Assembly (NCBI GenBank): GCA_046263195.1
Contig: JBHELG010000124.1
Coordinates: 1 to 50,313 of the forward strand
Source of the DNA: JBHELG01 sp046263195
GTDB taxonomy: Bacteria > Actinomycetota > Nitriliruptoria > Nitriliruptorales > JAHWKO01
Reading direction: 5' to 3'
Length of the DNA stretch: 50,313 nt
Made by a program: the position numbers and the translations under genes. How positions within the stretch are numbered: position 1 is the stretch's first letter; each line of letters begins with the position of its first letter. Below the pieces are notes generated by a model. The model was not told the DNA's origin. It did no database searches and saw only the letters and a list, made by a program, of their open reading frames with translations. Shown in pieces: positions 8,922 through 16,464 of the stretch.

Positions 8922-9142
8922 AACTGACCGGGCGGCGCCTCCTCGAGCTCGAACGTGACGAGCATGTTGACCTGGTAATTGGCGATGCGGCCGTCCTCCA
9001 CCTCGACCCGCTGCTCCTTGATCCAGGCGGAGCGTACGTTGCGTAGGGTCTGAGTGGCCCGACCGATCCCAGCATTGATTGCGTCCTCGAAACTCGTCTC
9101 GGACTTCGCGCTGATCTCCGTAACCCGCGCAATCGAGGGCAT
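8918..9142 (-). CDS. Dodecin-family flavin-storage protein
   Basis: The 74-residue product has the dodecin pattern: a short strand with ARVTEIS, the helix SFEDAINAGIGRATQTLRN, a conserved Trp, and two strands ending in NYQVNMLVTFELE. Dodecins form dodecameric shells that bind FMN, riboflavin or CoA in the cytosol. The ATG at 9142 has AAGGAG upstream at good spacing and gives the usual 68-75 residue length. It is the last gene of a minus-strand run after the unknown gene (9735-10793) and nitrobindin (9252-9725), 109 bases downstream of the latter. Confidence 0.92.
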   Translation of the reverse strand: MPSIARVTEISAKSETSFEDAINAGIGRATQTLRNVRSAWIKEQRVEVEDGRIANYQVNMLVTFELEEAPPGQF

Positions 9143-9251
9143 GTTCAGCTCCTTCTCTCCACGCTCCGGTCCGGAGCGGAAGGCCACCCTTGCATACCGT
9201 TCGAGTTGGACGCCCTCTCGCAGTACGACCGACGGGACCGCGGCTAGACGA

Positions 9252-9725
9252 CTATGCCGGGCTCGAACGACGGAGTTCGGCATGCAGGTGGTGCGTTTCC
9301 GGAGTCTCGGCGTGCGCCATCCACACGTCGTAGCGCAGCATGTCACCGTCGAGTTCGAACGTGCGCCGCAGTGACCGCACCCACTTGGCGGTAGCTGACA
9401 GACCGATGGTCGCAGCGCGCAGGTCGAGGACCCGCCCGTCGAAAGGTCCTTCGTAGACTTCGACGATCCCGGTGGGTTGTGCGACGAGGAACTCCGCCCG
9501 TCCTGGTCCGCCCGGGCGCAGGAAGCCGCTCTCCGAATGGAGAGGACGGCCGTCGTCAGGCGAACGCGTGCGCTGCCCGTAGGCGAGGAAGGGCTTGCCG
9601 ACGTGCTCGAACGTCACCCGCTCGAGGTAGTGGAACGCGTTGATGGTCGGGTAGTGCCCTTCGCCATTTCCTTCCCAGACGCCGAGGAGGGCCGCGAGCC
9701 CTCCGAGCTCAGGATGAAGCTGCAT
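9252..9725 (-). CDS. Nitrobindin-family heme-binding beta-barrel protein (peroxynitrite isomerase-like)
   Basis: This 157-residue protein matches the FABP-like nitrobindin/THAP4 family. It has the N-terminal signature GVWEGNG (15-21) followed by GHYPTI, and a C-terminal HHLHAEL segment (His145-His148) that includes the expected proximal heme ligand. Family members bind ferric heme b and convert peroxynitrite to nitrate. There is no signal peptide. The start lies 9 bases after the stop of the upstream gene, so the two are almost certainly cotranscribed. The heme function is inferred from family membership. Confidence 0.92.
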   Translation of the reverse strand: MQLHPELGGLAALLGVWEGNGEGHYPTINAFHYLERVTFEHVGKPFLAYGQRTRSPDDGRPLHSESGFLRPGGPGRAEFLVAQPTGIVEVYEGPFDGRVLDLRAATIGLSATAKWVRSLRRTFELDGDMLRYDVWMAHAETPETHHLHAELRRSSPA

Positions 9726-9734
9726 GTCTGTCCC

Positions 9735-10793
9735 TCATAGCTGGGGATCGTCATCCAGCCGGCGGTCCCAGGCGTCGATCGCAGCAGCCCAGCCTCCTGT
9801 GGGGTCCTCGAACGACAAGCGGAGATTCCAGCCAACCTCGCCCCGACCCCCCTCCAGGAGGTACCAGCGCAAGCGGCTCAGAGCATCACCGAGCCTGTCG
9901 GACTCGGCGGGGAAGGGCAGGCCGGTTGACGTGTGGCCCACCCACCAGGCAGCCGAACGTCCCGCCGCCATCCCGGCCCGGCGTGCGAAGGCACCGCCGG
10001 ACGCGGAGGTCCAAGCCAGACGGGCGAGGGCGTCGGAAAGGGTGACCGGTGCCAGCCGGGCAGCCCCTCCGAGCAGAGTGACGGCAGCTGCCGCGGCGTC
10101 CCCCGAGACGATCACCACGCGACAGCCGCCATTCGACTGCTCAGCCCAGCTCGAACCGAGGTCGGAGAGTGCCCGCGATAGCTCAGGCAGCTGAAGCGGG
10201 CTTGCAGCCTCGGCATCGGCCTCGTGGAAGGGCCTGTCCACAGGGGGCGGACCGCCCTCGAAGAGGTCGTGGGAGCGGTAGATCGGCAGAGGGTAGGACG
10301 GCTCCCACGGCTGGAGGACGAGCGGCAGACCGAACTCGTCGGGGCGGGCCCGGGGGTCGCCCCGCAGGTCCTCACCCCGCAACACCCGTTCCTGGGCGAC
10401 GGTCGCGGCGATCCAGGGGGCGGCAAGGTGGCCGGCCAGCTCGGCCCAGCGGTGGGTGGATGCCGCGACCTCCGTCAGGGGACCGAGCGCGAAGCGGCCG
10501 GCGCCGGCCCGACAGACGGAGGCGGCCCAACGGCCCGGGGCCTCGAGGGCCAGCCGGTACTCGGCGAACTGAGCCACCGGCCACAGCTGCTTGCCATACT
10601 CAGTGGCGGCTTCGCACCGGTCCCGCAATGACACGAGCCCCTCCCAGTCGCGGCGCGCGCACAGTCGGTCGACCTCGGCCAGTAGCTCCGCTGGATCGGC
10701 GCGAAGAACGAGCTCGTCGAGCCCGCGCTCACCTGCCACGGGTGGCAGTCGGCGCTCGGGCGCGAAATCTCGCGAGAGCTCATAGTCGCTCAT
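9735..10793 (-). CDS. Conserved hypothetical protein, nitrobindin operon
   Basis: I do not recognise a named family for this 352-residue soluble protein. It is mostly helical and rich in Ala, Arg and Leu in the first half. A stretch DELVLRADPAELLAEVD is followed by RCEAATEYGKQLWPVAQFAEYRLAL, then a Pro-rich YRSHDLF loop and a C-terminal region with two Trp pairs. No signal peptide, membrane helix or obvious cofactor motif is visible. The ATG at 10793 has GGGAGGGA immediately upstream. It leads the nitrobindin operon and is divergent from the amidotransferase gene at 10929. Confidence 0.8.
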   Translation of the reverse strand: MSDYELSRDFAPERRLPPVAGERGLDELVLRADPAELLAEVDRLCARRDWEGLVSLRDRCEAATEYGKQLWPVAQFAEYRLALEAPGRWAASVCRAGAGRFALGPLTEVAASTHRWAELAGHLAAPWIAATVAQERVLRGEDLRGDPRARPDEFGLPLVLQPWEPSYPLPIYRSHDLFEGGPPPVDRPFHEADAEAASPLQLPELSRALSDLGSSWAEQSNGGCRVVIVSGDAAAAAVTLLGGAARLAPVTLSDALARLAWTSASGGAFARRAGMAAGRSAAWWVGHTSTGLPFPAESDRLGDALSRLRWYLLEGGRGEVGWNLRLSFEDPTGGWAAAIDAWDRRLDDDPQL

Positions 10794-10928
10794 TCCCTCC
10801 CAGCTTCTCGCCTCCGATCGACCAAGGCTACCGTCGGCTCGGTCAAGCCCCCCGGGTCGCGCCGCCGCTGGTGGATCCCCCACGAGAGGCGACGCAGCGG
10901 AGAGCTGTGGAGGCGGGAGGGACGTGAA

Positions 10929-11714
10929 TTGACCGAGCCCGACGGCTACGACTACGGCGAGCTGCTCGTCTTCCAGCATGCGGTCCAGACCGGACCGTCC
11001 GCGCTCACCGAGGTGCTCGACGCCCGCGCTGGTCGTCGTCCCTGGCGTCTTGTCGACCTCAGGGGTGGCGCGGTCGTTCCCAGCCTCGACCGTTCACGTG
11101 GCATCGTCGTGCTCGGCGGACCGATGGGGGCTCATGACCGTGACGAACACCCGTGGCTGGAGCACGAAGTCGAGATTCTGACCACCGCCAAAGACGCGGG
11201 GATCCCTCTGTTCGGCATCTGCCTCGGGGCGCAGCTGCTCGCGGTGGTGTTCGGTGGCGAGGTGGCACCACGGGAGACGCCGGAGATCGCTTTCGTCTCC
11301 CTGACTCGTAGCGAGGCGGGCAGGTCGGATCCTGTTTTCGCCGGGTGGCCGGACGGTGCAGCGACTGTGTTCATGCATGACGACGAGATCGTCAGCCTGC
11401 CCGCGGGCGCTCGTGAGATGCTGGAGGGCCAGGACGGGGCAGCCGCGTGGCGGGCGCCCGACGGTCACAGCTATGGGGTGCAGTTCCACCCGGAGGTCGA
11501 GGCCGCTCAGGTGGCGGCGTGGTCCCAGCGCGGGGACAAGCAGGCGCGTTTCGCTGCGGCCGGGGTCGATCCGGCGGCCTTCGCGACCGAGGCCAGCCGC
11601 CGCAGCCCCTTCCTGCGCGCGGTGGGACTCAGCCTCGTCGGACGCTGGGTCGACCTGGTCGTGGGTCGGGACGACCCCGACCCGAAGCGAGGCCGTCGGG
11701 CCCGCCAGGCATGA
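10929..11714 (+). CDS. Class I glutamine amidotransferase-like protein
   Basis: This is a 261-residue stand-alone class I GATase domain (GuaA-type Rossmann hydrolase). The nucleophile is Cys98 in FGICLGAQLLA. The remaining triad is His187 and Glu189 in VQFHPEVE, with GGPMGAHD forming the oxyanion region. It lacks any synthetase domain, so it resembles the stand-alone GMP-synthase-like amidotransferases or glutamyl peptidases. The ammonia acceptor is unknown. Translation starts at a TTG with a strong GGGAGGGACG upstream. No neighbour suggests a partner enzyme. Confidence 0.9.
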   Translation: MTEPDGYDYGELLVFQHAVQTGPSALTEVLDARAGRRPWRLVDLRGGAVVPSLDRSRGIVVLGGPMGAHDRDEHPWLEHEVEILTTAKDAGIPLFGICLGAQLLAVVFGGEVAPRETPEIAFVSLTRSEAGRSDPVFAGWPDGAATVFMHDDEIVSLPAGAREMLEGQDGAAAWRAPDGHSYGVQFHPEVEAAQVAAWSQRGDKQARFAAAGVDPAAFATEASRRSPFLRAVGLSLVGRWVDLVVGRDDPDPKRGRRARQA

Positions 11715-11762
11715 TGTCGGCTCGCGACCACGTGGGCGAGGCCCGCGAGACTGACTGAGAAG

Positions 11763-12617
11763 TCAGGCCAGGATGGGCAAGGCCGTTTCCCCTGCACGGA
11801 CTCGGTCAGGCAGCAGGTCGTTCATCGAGCCGGAGCGCAGCCCGCGGGCATCAATGGTCACGAAGCGCCAGCCGAGTTCCCGCAGCGCCGCGTCGAGTGC
11901 CGCGGCGAAGCTGACCAGAGTCTCCAGCTCCCCTACTGGCACCTCGACCCGCGCGATCTCCCCGTGGTCTCGGACCCGCAGTTCCCGGAAGCCCCGCTGC
12001 TGCAGCCAGTATTCGGCCCGGGCGATGCGCTCCAGACGCTCTGTGGTGACAGGCAGTCCGTAGGCGACTCGGGAGGCCAGACAGGCCTGGGCAGGCTTGT
12101 CGGCGGTGGGGAGCCCTCGCGCTCGGGAGGCGGTGCGAACGTCCGTCTTCGTCATGCCGGCGTCCGCCAGTGGGGTCAGAACCCCGCGCTCGCGCGCCGC
12201 TCGTTGTCCCGGCCGGTGGTCCCCGAGATCGTCTGTGATCGTGCCGACCGCGACGGCACCGTAACGGTCCACGAGCGGGGCGAGCCGCTCGAACAGTTCG
12301 GACTTGCAGTGGTAGCAGCGGTCAAGCCCGTTTGCGACGTAGCCCGGCCGCTGTGCTTCCTGAGTCATGACTTCGACATGGCGGGCTCCCAGCCGTCGTG
12401 CCAGCGCCTGCGCGGCCTCCCGTTCGGAGGGCGCCAGACTCGGCGAGACCGCGGTGGCGGCGACACACCGCCCGCCCAGCACCTCGAGCCCGACCGCGAG
12501 TAGGTAGGTCGAGTCGACTCCGCCGCTGAAGGCGATGATGAGCCCGTCGTGTCGGGCGAGGTCACGGCGGAGGGCTTCCTCCTTCGCCGCGACCTCGAGT
12601 GGGAGGGCGTATGGCAT
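11763..12617 (-). CDS. larE-like: LarE-like PP-loop ATP-dependent sulfur transferase
   Basis: The 284-residue protein has the PP-loop SGGVDS at 31-36 and the LarE landmarks RCYHCKSELF and QACLASR. Three cysteines (Cys101, Cys104, Cys179) match the pattern of LarE proteins thought to hold an iron-sulfur cluster. Cys179 aligns with the sulfur-donating Cys176 of Lactobacillus LarE. LarE adenylates a carboxylate on the nickel-pincer precursor and converts it to a thiocarboxylate. No larB, larC or lactate racemase gene is nearby. Its start overlaps the stop of the sulfur-carrier gene (TGATG) and it is the third gene behind a SAM riboswitch. I infer it may charge that carrier rather than serve lactate racemase. 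Confidence 0.9.
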   Translation of the reverse strand: MPYALPLEVAAKEEALRRDLARHDGLIIAFSGGVDSTYLLAVGLEVLGGRCVAATAVSPSLAPSEREAAQALARRLGARHVEVMTQEAQRPGYVANGLDRCYHCKSELFERLAPLVDRYGAVAVGTITDDLGDHRPGQRAARERGVLTPLADAGMTKTDVRTASRARGLPTADKPAQACLASRVAYGLPVTTERLERIARAEYWLQQRGFRELRVRDHGEIARVEVPVGELETLVSFAAALDAALRELGWRFVTIDARGLRSGSMNDLLPDRVRAGETALPILA

Positions 12618-12895
12618 CAGGTCCCTCCGGCCACGGCGGGGACGATGGAGACGACCTCGCCCTCACCCACCTTCGTGTCCAGGCCCTGCTGGAAGCGCAC
12701 GTCCTCGTCGCGGACGAAGACGTTGACAAAGCGGCGCAGGTTGCCCTCCTCGTCGAGCAGGCGCTCGGCGAACCCCGGGTAGGCGGCCTCGAGCCGTTCG
12801 ATCGCACCGCGCACGTCGGTCGCCTCGACCTCCACCTCGGCGCTACCCGCGGTGAGCTGCCGCAGCGGACTGGGGACTCGAACGATTATGGCCAT
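12617..12895 (-). CDS. MoaD/ThiS-family ubiquitin-like sulfur carrier ending Gly-Gly-Thr
   Basis: This is a 92-residue beta-grasp protein. The pattern runs from IIVRVPSPLRQLT through an AIERLEAAYPGF helix and NVFVRDEDVRF to GEVVSIVPAVAGGT, as in the MoaD/CysO group. Carriers of this family are active with a free C-terminal Gly-Gly that is converted to a thiocarboxylate. Here the diglycine is residues 90-91 and one extra Thr follows, so processing would be needed before activation. The genuine ThiS in this window ends in Gly-Gly. Start (ATG 12895) and stop each overlap a neighbour, locking it between the ThrC-like and LarE-like genes. Confidence 0.92.
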   Translation of the reverse strand: MAIIVRVPSPLRQLTAGSAEVEVEATDVRGAIERLEAAYPGFAERLLDEEGNLRRFVNVFVRDEDVRFQQGLDTKVGEGEVVSIVPAVAGGT

Positions 12896-14166
12896 CACAC
12901 TGCTCCATGTGAGAGACCAGCGACTTCTCCATCGAACGCTTCGAGGGAGGGCTCGATCGTGAAGGCCGGCCCGAAGCGGCCCGCGAGCGCCTCCACCGTC
13001 TTCAAGCCGGTGCCGGTGATGAGCGCGACGACCTGCTCGTCGCGGGTGACCACACCCTGGCGCACCAGCTCGACGAGGGTCGCGATGGTCACGCCTCCTG
13101 CAGTCTCGGCGAATATGCCTTCGGTCTCGGCCAGTAGTCGGGTGCCTTCGATCACCTCGCTGTCGCTGACGGCCTCGATCGCCCCGCCGGTCTCGCGCAC
13201 GGTCTGCAGCGCGTAGTAACCGTCCGCGGGATTGCCGATGGCGAGCGATCGAGCGATCGTGTCCGGCTTCACCGGCCGTACGAAGTCCGCGCCCGCCCTG
13301 AAGGCGGCGGCGACGGGTCCGCAGCCGGCGGCCTGGGCACCGGAGATCCGAACCGGGCGGTCAGCGACGAGGCCGTAGCGGACCAGTTCGCGAAACGCCT
13401 TGTGCACTTTCGTGAGCTGCGAGCCGGAGGCTATCGGCACGACGACATGGTCGGGCAACCGCCAGCCGAGCTGCTCCGCGACTTCAAATCCGAGCGTCTT
13501 CGAGCCCTCGGCGTAATAGGGTCTCAGGTTCACGTTCACGAAGCCCCAGCCACGGGCGTCGGCGACCTCGGCGGCGAGACGGTTCACGTCGTCGTAGGAG
13601 CCTTTGATGGCCACGAGACTGGCCCCGTATACGGCCGAGGCGACGATCTTGGCGTGTTCGAGGTCGTGGGGGACGAGGACATAGGCCGGGAGGCCGGCTT
13701 TCGCGGCGTGCGCCGCGACGGAGTTGGCGAGGTTGCCGGTCGAAGCGCAGGCAATGGTGTCGAGACCCAGGGCTCGGGCAGCGGCGAGGGCAACGGAGAC
13801 GACCCGGTCCTTGAACGAACCGGTCGGGTTGCGCGTGTCGTCCTTGAGCCACAGCTCGCGCAGTCCGAGTCGCTCAGCGAGTCGTGGGGCGGCCACGAGC
13901 GGTGTGAAACCGGAGCCGAGGTCGGTCGGCAGGGGGCCGCTCTCGATGACTGGTAGCAGGGCCGCGTAGCGCCAGACGCTCGGCGGCCCCGCTTCGACGG
14001 TCGCCCGCGAGAAGGTGGCCGCAACCGTCTCGTCGTATACGACCTCCAAGGGGCCGAAGCAGAAACTGCACGCGTGAAGGGGACCGATCTCCGCGACATT
14101 GCCGCACTCACGGCAACGAAGCGCGGTGACGTTGGACCTGAGCCTGTCCAGGGCGCGTCCTTCCAC
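12895..14166 (-). CDS. thrC-like: Threonine-synthase-like PLP enzyme under SAM riboswitch control
   Basis: The 423-residue protein is a fold-type II PLP enzyme of the ThrC group. An N-terminal zinc ribbon uses Cys18, Cys21, Cys33 and Cys36. The PLP lysine is Lys119 in NPTGSFKDR. A CASTGNLANSVAAHAA phosphate-binding region and a C-terminal LITGTGLKT follow. Threonine synthase converts O-phosphohomoserine to threonine. Paralogues include cysteate synthase. The SAM-I riboswitch upstream and the sulfur carrier and sulfur transferase downstream argue for sulfur amino acid synthesis instead. The GTG at 14166 is the best long start but has a weak Shine-Dalgarno. Function beyond the family is inference. 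Confidence 0.9.
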   Translation of the reverse strand: MEGRALDRLRSNVTALRCRECGNVAEIGPLHACSFCFGPLEVVYDETVAATFSRATVEAGPPSVWRYAALLPVIESGPLPTDLGSGFTPLVAAPRLAERLGLRELWLKDDTRNPTGSFKDRVVSVALAAARALGLDTIACASTGNLANSVAAHAAKAGLPAYVLVPHDLEHAKIVASAVYGASLVAIKGSYDDVNRLAAEVADARGWGFVNVNLRPYYAEGSKTLGFEVAEQLGWRLPDHVVVPIASGSQLTKVHKAFRELVRYGLVADRPVRISGAQAAGCGPVAAAFRAGADFVRPVKPDTIARSLAIGNPADGYYALQTVRETGGAIEAVSDSEVIEGTRLLAETEGIFAETAGGVTIATLVELVRQGVVTRDEQVVALITGTGLKTVEALAGRFGPAFTIEPSLEAFDGEVAGLSHGAV

Positions 14167-14192
14167 TGCGGCGGAGGCGCGGGACCGCTACC

Positions 14193-14221
14193 AAAACGGA
14201 CCTCCCACCTGGGGAGGTCCG
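14193..14221 (-). terminator. Intrinsic terminator downstream of the SAM aptamer
   Basis: Bases 14197-14206 pair perfectly with 14212-14221 (10 bp, CGGACCTCCC with GGGAGGTCCG) around a 5-base loop. On the minus strand TTTT (14196-14193) follows directly. It lies between the SAM-I aptamer and the ThrC-like start, the expected place for the expression platform of a transcription-attenuating riboswitch. Confidence 0.88.
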
Positions 14222-14242
14222 GGAGGGCACTGCGACGCGCCT

Positions 14243-14373
14243 GCCCATCGTTCCCCACTTGCGTGCCAGCAGGCACGCCGGTGCAGAGACCGGGTTTGGC
14301 ACCGTTCCCGCCGCGTCCGCGGGAGGTTGCCGAGGCTTCGTCGGGCCCGAGCCCTCCACCTCTCCGGATGAGC
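14243..14373 (-). promoter_or_regulatory. SAM-I (S-box) riboswitch aptamer
   Basis: Read on the minus strand, this 131-nt segment has the SAM-I core in order: GCTCATC as the P1 5' side, AGAGGTGGAGGG, GGCCCGACGAAGCC, CGGCAACC, GGTGCCAA, and GATGGGC closing P1. P1 pairs GCTCATC with GATGGGC over 7 bp including one G-U. SAM-I aptamers bind S-adenosylmethionine and turn off methionine, cysteine or SAM synthesis genes. With the terminator at 14193-14221 it should repress the ThrC-like/sulfur-carrier/LarE-like operon when SAM is plentiful. Confidence 0.93.
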
Positions 14374-14450
14374 TGCCCCGCTACTCTGCCCCCGCGCCTG
14401 TGCCAGCGCAACTCGTCCCTCGGTGACGTGCGGGAGCGGATCAGCTGGGG

Positions 14451-15695
14451 TCAGGAGCTACCGGGGGGAACGTGCTCGATCTCCCGTGGTTCGGCGACGA
14501 CGAGCTCGTCACCGTCGCCTGCCTCCGCCTCGCTCTCCTCCGTGCTCGCCTCGCTCTCCTTCGTGCTTTCGTCAACGGCGGGGTCCGAGGCTGGAAGCGC
14601 CCACGGCACCGTCTTCGCCATGACGTGGAGTGCGACGACCTTCAGCGCCCCGAGGACCGGGATGATGAACAGGGCCCCGACGAGGCCCCACATGGCTCCT
14701 CCAAGGACGAGAGCGAGCACGATCGTGAGAGGGCTGAGGTCGACGGCTCGCCCCTGCACGCTCGGGGTGATGACGTGGTTGTCGACCTGCTGGACGAGCG
14801 TCTCGATCACGACGACGAGGACGGCCTGGCCCATGCCATCGCCGAGTGTGAGCGCGATGACCGCACCCACCGCCCCGGCCATGAACGCCCCGACCGCCGG
14901 GATGAGGTTGAAGACGCCGGCGATGATGCCGACGAGCCCCCAGAAGGGCAGGCCGATCGCCCACATGCCGGCGGTGGTCGCCAGGCCCACAAAGGCCGCG
15001 ACGAGCAGCTGGCCGCGGAAATAGCCGCCTACGGCCGCCAAGGCGCCGTGAGCCACTCCGACGACCTCCTCGCGGCGGTCCGGAGGTATGAGCCGCCGCA
15101 GCCCCTCGCCGATGTCCGGCAGGTCGTAGAGGAGATAGAAGGCGAGCACCGGCCCGAGGACGATGATCGCGATGACGTGAACTACGCTGACGACGACACC
15201 ACCGGCGCTCGACAGCATCGCCTGGAGCTGTTCGCCGCCCGCGGCGCCCCCCGAGAAGAAGCGGCGTACCGCGTCCGCCAGGAAGGGTGATTGAGGGTCG
15301 AAGCGGGGCAGACGGAAGGTGAGGGTCGTCCGATCAAGCTGCTGGTTGACCCCATCGACGACGTTCGCCACGAGCTGTGGCAGCTGCTCGGCGAAGGAGG
15401 AAACCTGTCGGGCGATGATCGGACCGACGAAGAACCCGACGGCGGTGGCGGCGGCGATCAGGACGACGTAGGCGAGGGCGGTGCCGGCGATGCGGGGGAC
15501 CCGGTAGCGGGCCAGCCAGGTAACCACAGGATTGAGCACGTACACGACCGCGCCGGCGAGCAGCAGCGGCGGGACGATGATCGCAAGCGGCGCTCTCAGG
15601 ACATGCCACGCGGCGTAGACGATGACCGCCACGCCAATGACCGCCCAGACGCCGAAGAACCAGGTGCGCGCCCGTTGCTCGCGCTCATCGGCCAA
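14451..15695 (-). CDS. AI-2E family transporter (UPF0118)
   Basis: This 414-residue integral membrane protein has the AI-2E layout. Two N-terminal helices (residues about 15-60) are followed by one more, a soluble middle with the QVSSFAEQLPQLV amphipathic segment, and a C-terminal block of helices. The block carries the family motif LPFWGLVGIIAGVFNLIPAVGAF and DNHVITPSVQGRAVDLSP. An acidic Ser/Glu tail of about 40 residues ends the protein. Family members export autoinducer-2 or act as Na+/H+ antiporters, and the substrate here is unknown. The start is a TTG at 15695 with a weak ribosome site, so the exact N-terminus is uncertain. It lies 78 bases upstream of the SAM aptamer on the same strand. 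Confidence 0.9.
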   Translation of the reverse strand: MADEREQRARTWFFGVWAVIGVAVIVYAAWHVLRAPLAIIVPPLLLAGAVVYVLNPVVTWLARYRVPRIAGTALAYVVLIAAATAVGFFVGPIIARQVSSFAEQLPQLVANVVDGVNQQLDRTTLTFRLPRFDPQSPFLADAVRRFFSGGAAGGEQLQAMLSSAGGVVVSVVHVIAIIVLGPVLAFYLLYDLPDIGEGLRRLIPPDRREEVVGVAHGALAAVGGYFRGQLLVAAFVGLATTAGMWAIGLPFWGLVGIIAGVFNLIPAVGAFMAGAVGAVIALTLGDGMGQAVLVVVIETLVQQVDNHVITPSVQGRAVDLSPLTIVLALVLGGAMWGLVGALFIIPVLGALKVVALHVMAKTVPWALPASDPAVDESTKESEASTEESEAEAGDGDELVVAEPREIEHVPPGSS

Positions 15696-15846
15696 AGTTC
15701 CGCGCCTGTCTCGCCCGTTGGAGGAAAACCTACCAGCCCTATCAGGACGGAACCGGCGAGGCGGAAGCCGCGACCGCGGCGTTCAGTGACCCGCCCCTGT
15801 CCGCTTTGCAACCGTGGCAGCGCAGGCGCCCCTGATGTCGAGGCGG

Positions 15847-16458
15847 TCACCGCCTCTGATAATCGCGTCCGATCACGAGGTGGACATCGACCGCGTTCGT
15901 AAGATTCGACGGCTTGGGACGCACGCTCGAGAATCCGTATGCGAATGCGATCTGGCGCGCCTTCGCCTCGTCCCCGGGGCTGTACATGACTTCGGTGCGC
16001 GGGTAGGTGCGTGAAGCCTGGTTGATGGCCACGACGTTGTAACCGTCGGCCCTCAGGCGCGAGGCGGCCATGCGCGCTCGCGTCCCGCCATCGCCGGCGG
16101 CATCGAGAATCTGCACGCTGATCCGGGAAGGTGCGACCGTGGCAGTCGGCGACGCGGCCGGCGTCGGTGTAGGGGTCTCACTCGGGTAGAGCGCGGGGTC
16201 GGGGGTCGCGGTCAAGTCCGATGGCCAGGCTGGTTCGACATCGGACTCCGACTCTGGCATGGGCGCCATCGCGACCGGGGGTCCCTGCGAGGGCATCTCC
16301 CCGTTTCCGGCTACTCCAACCTCTGCCGTCGGCTGCATCATCCCGATACCCCAGAATGCGGTCGCCACCAGGGTCACGAGGGCAACCGCACCCGCGATGT
16401 TGCGGAACAGCGAAGCCACGTAGCTACGGTCCCCCGGAATGGTGTGCCTGCCGTTCAT
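15847..16458 (-). CDS. LytR_C-domain membrane-anchored protein
   Basis: The 203-residue protein has one membrane helix (about residues 18-42), a Pro/Thr/Ser-rich extracytoplasmic linker (about 60-108) and a C-terminal LytR_C domain. The domain starts at ISVQILDAAG and contains ARMAASRLRADGYNVVAI. LytR_C domains occur in actinobacterial envelope proteins, with or without the LCP phosphotransferase domain. The catalytic LCP part is absent here. It follows the DUF3263 gene by 6 bases, the same pairing as Rv0430-Rv0431 in mycobacteria, so the two probably form an operon. Confidence 0.85.
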   Translation of the reverse strand: MNGRHTIPGDRSYVASLFRNIAGAVALVTLVATAFWGIGMMQPTAEVGVAGNGEMPSQGPPVAMAPMPESESDVEPAWPSDLTATPDPALYPSETPTPTPAASPTATVAPSRISVQILDAAGDGGTRARMAASRLRADGYNVVAINQASRTYPRTEVMYSPGDEAKARQIAFAYGFSSVRPKPSNLTNAVDVHLVIGRDYQRR

Positions 16459-16464
16459 CTCGGC

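Noticed and set aside
13470..13495. ACTTCAAAT motif resembling a tRNA-Sec anticodon loop
   Set aside because: It lies inside the ThrC-like coding sequence with no surrounding cloverleaf.
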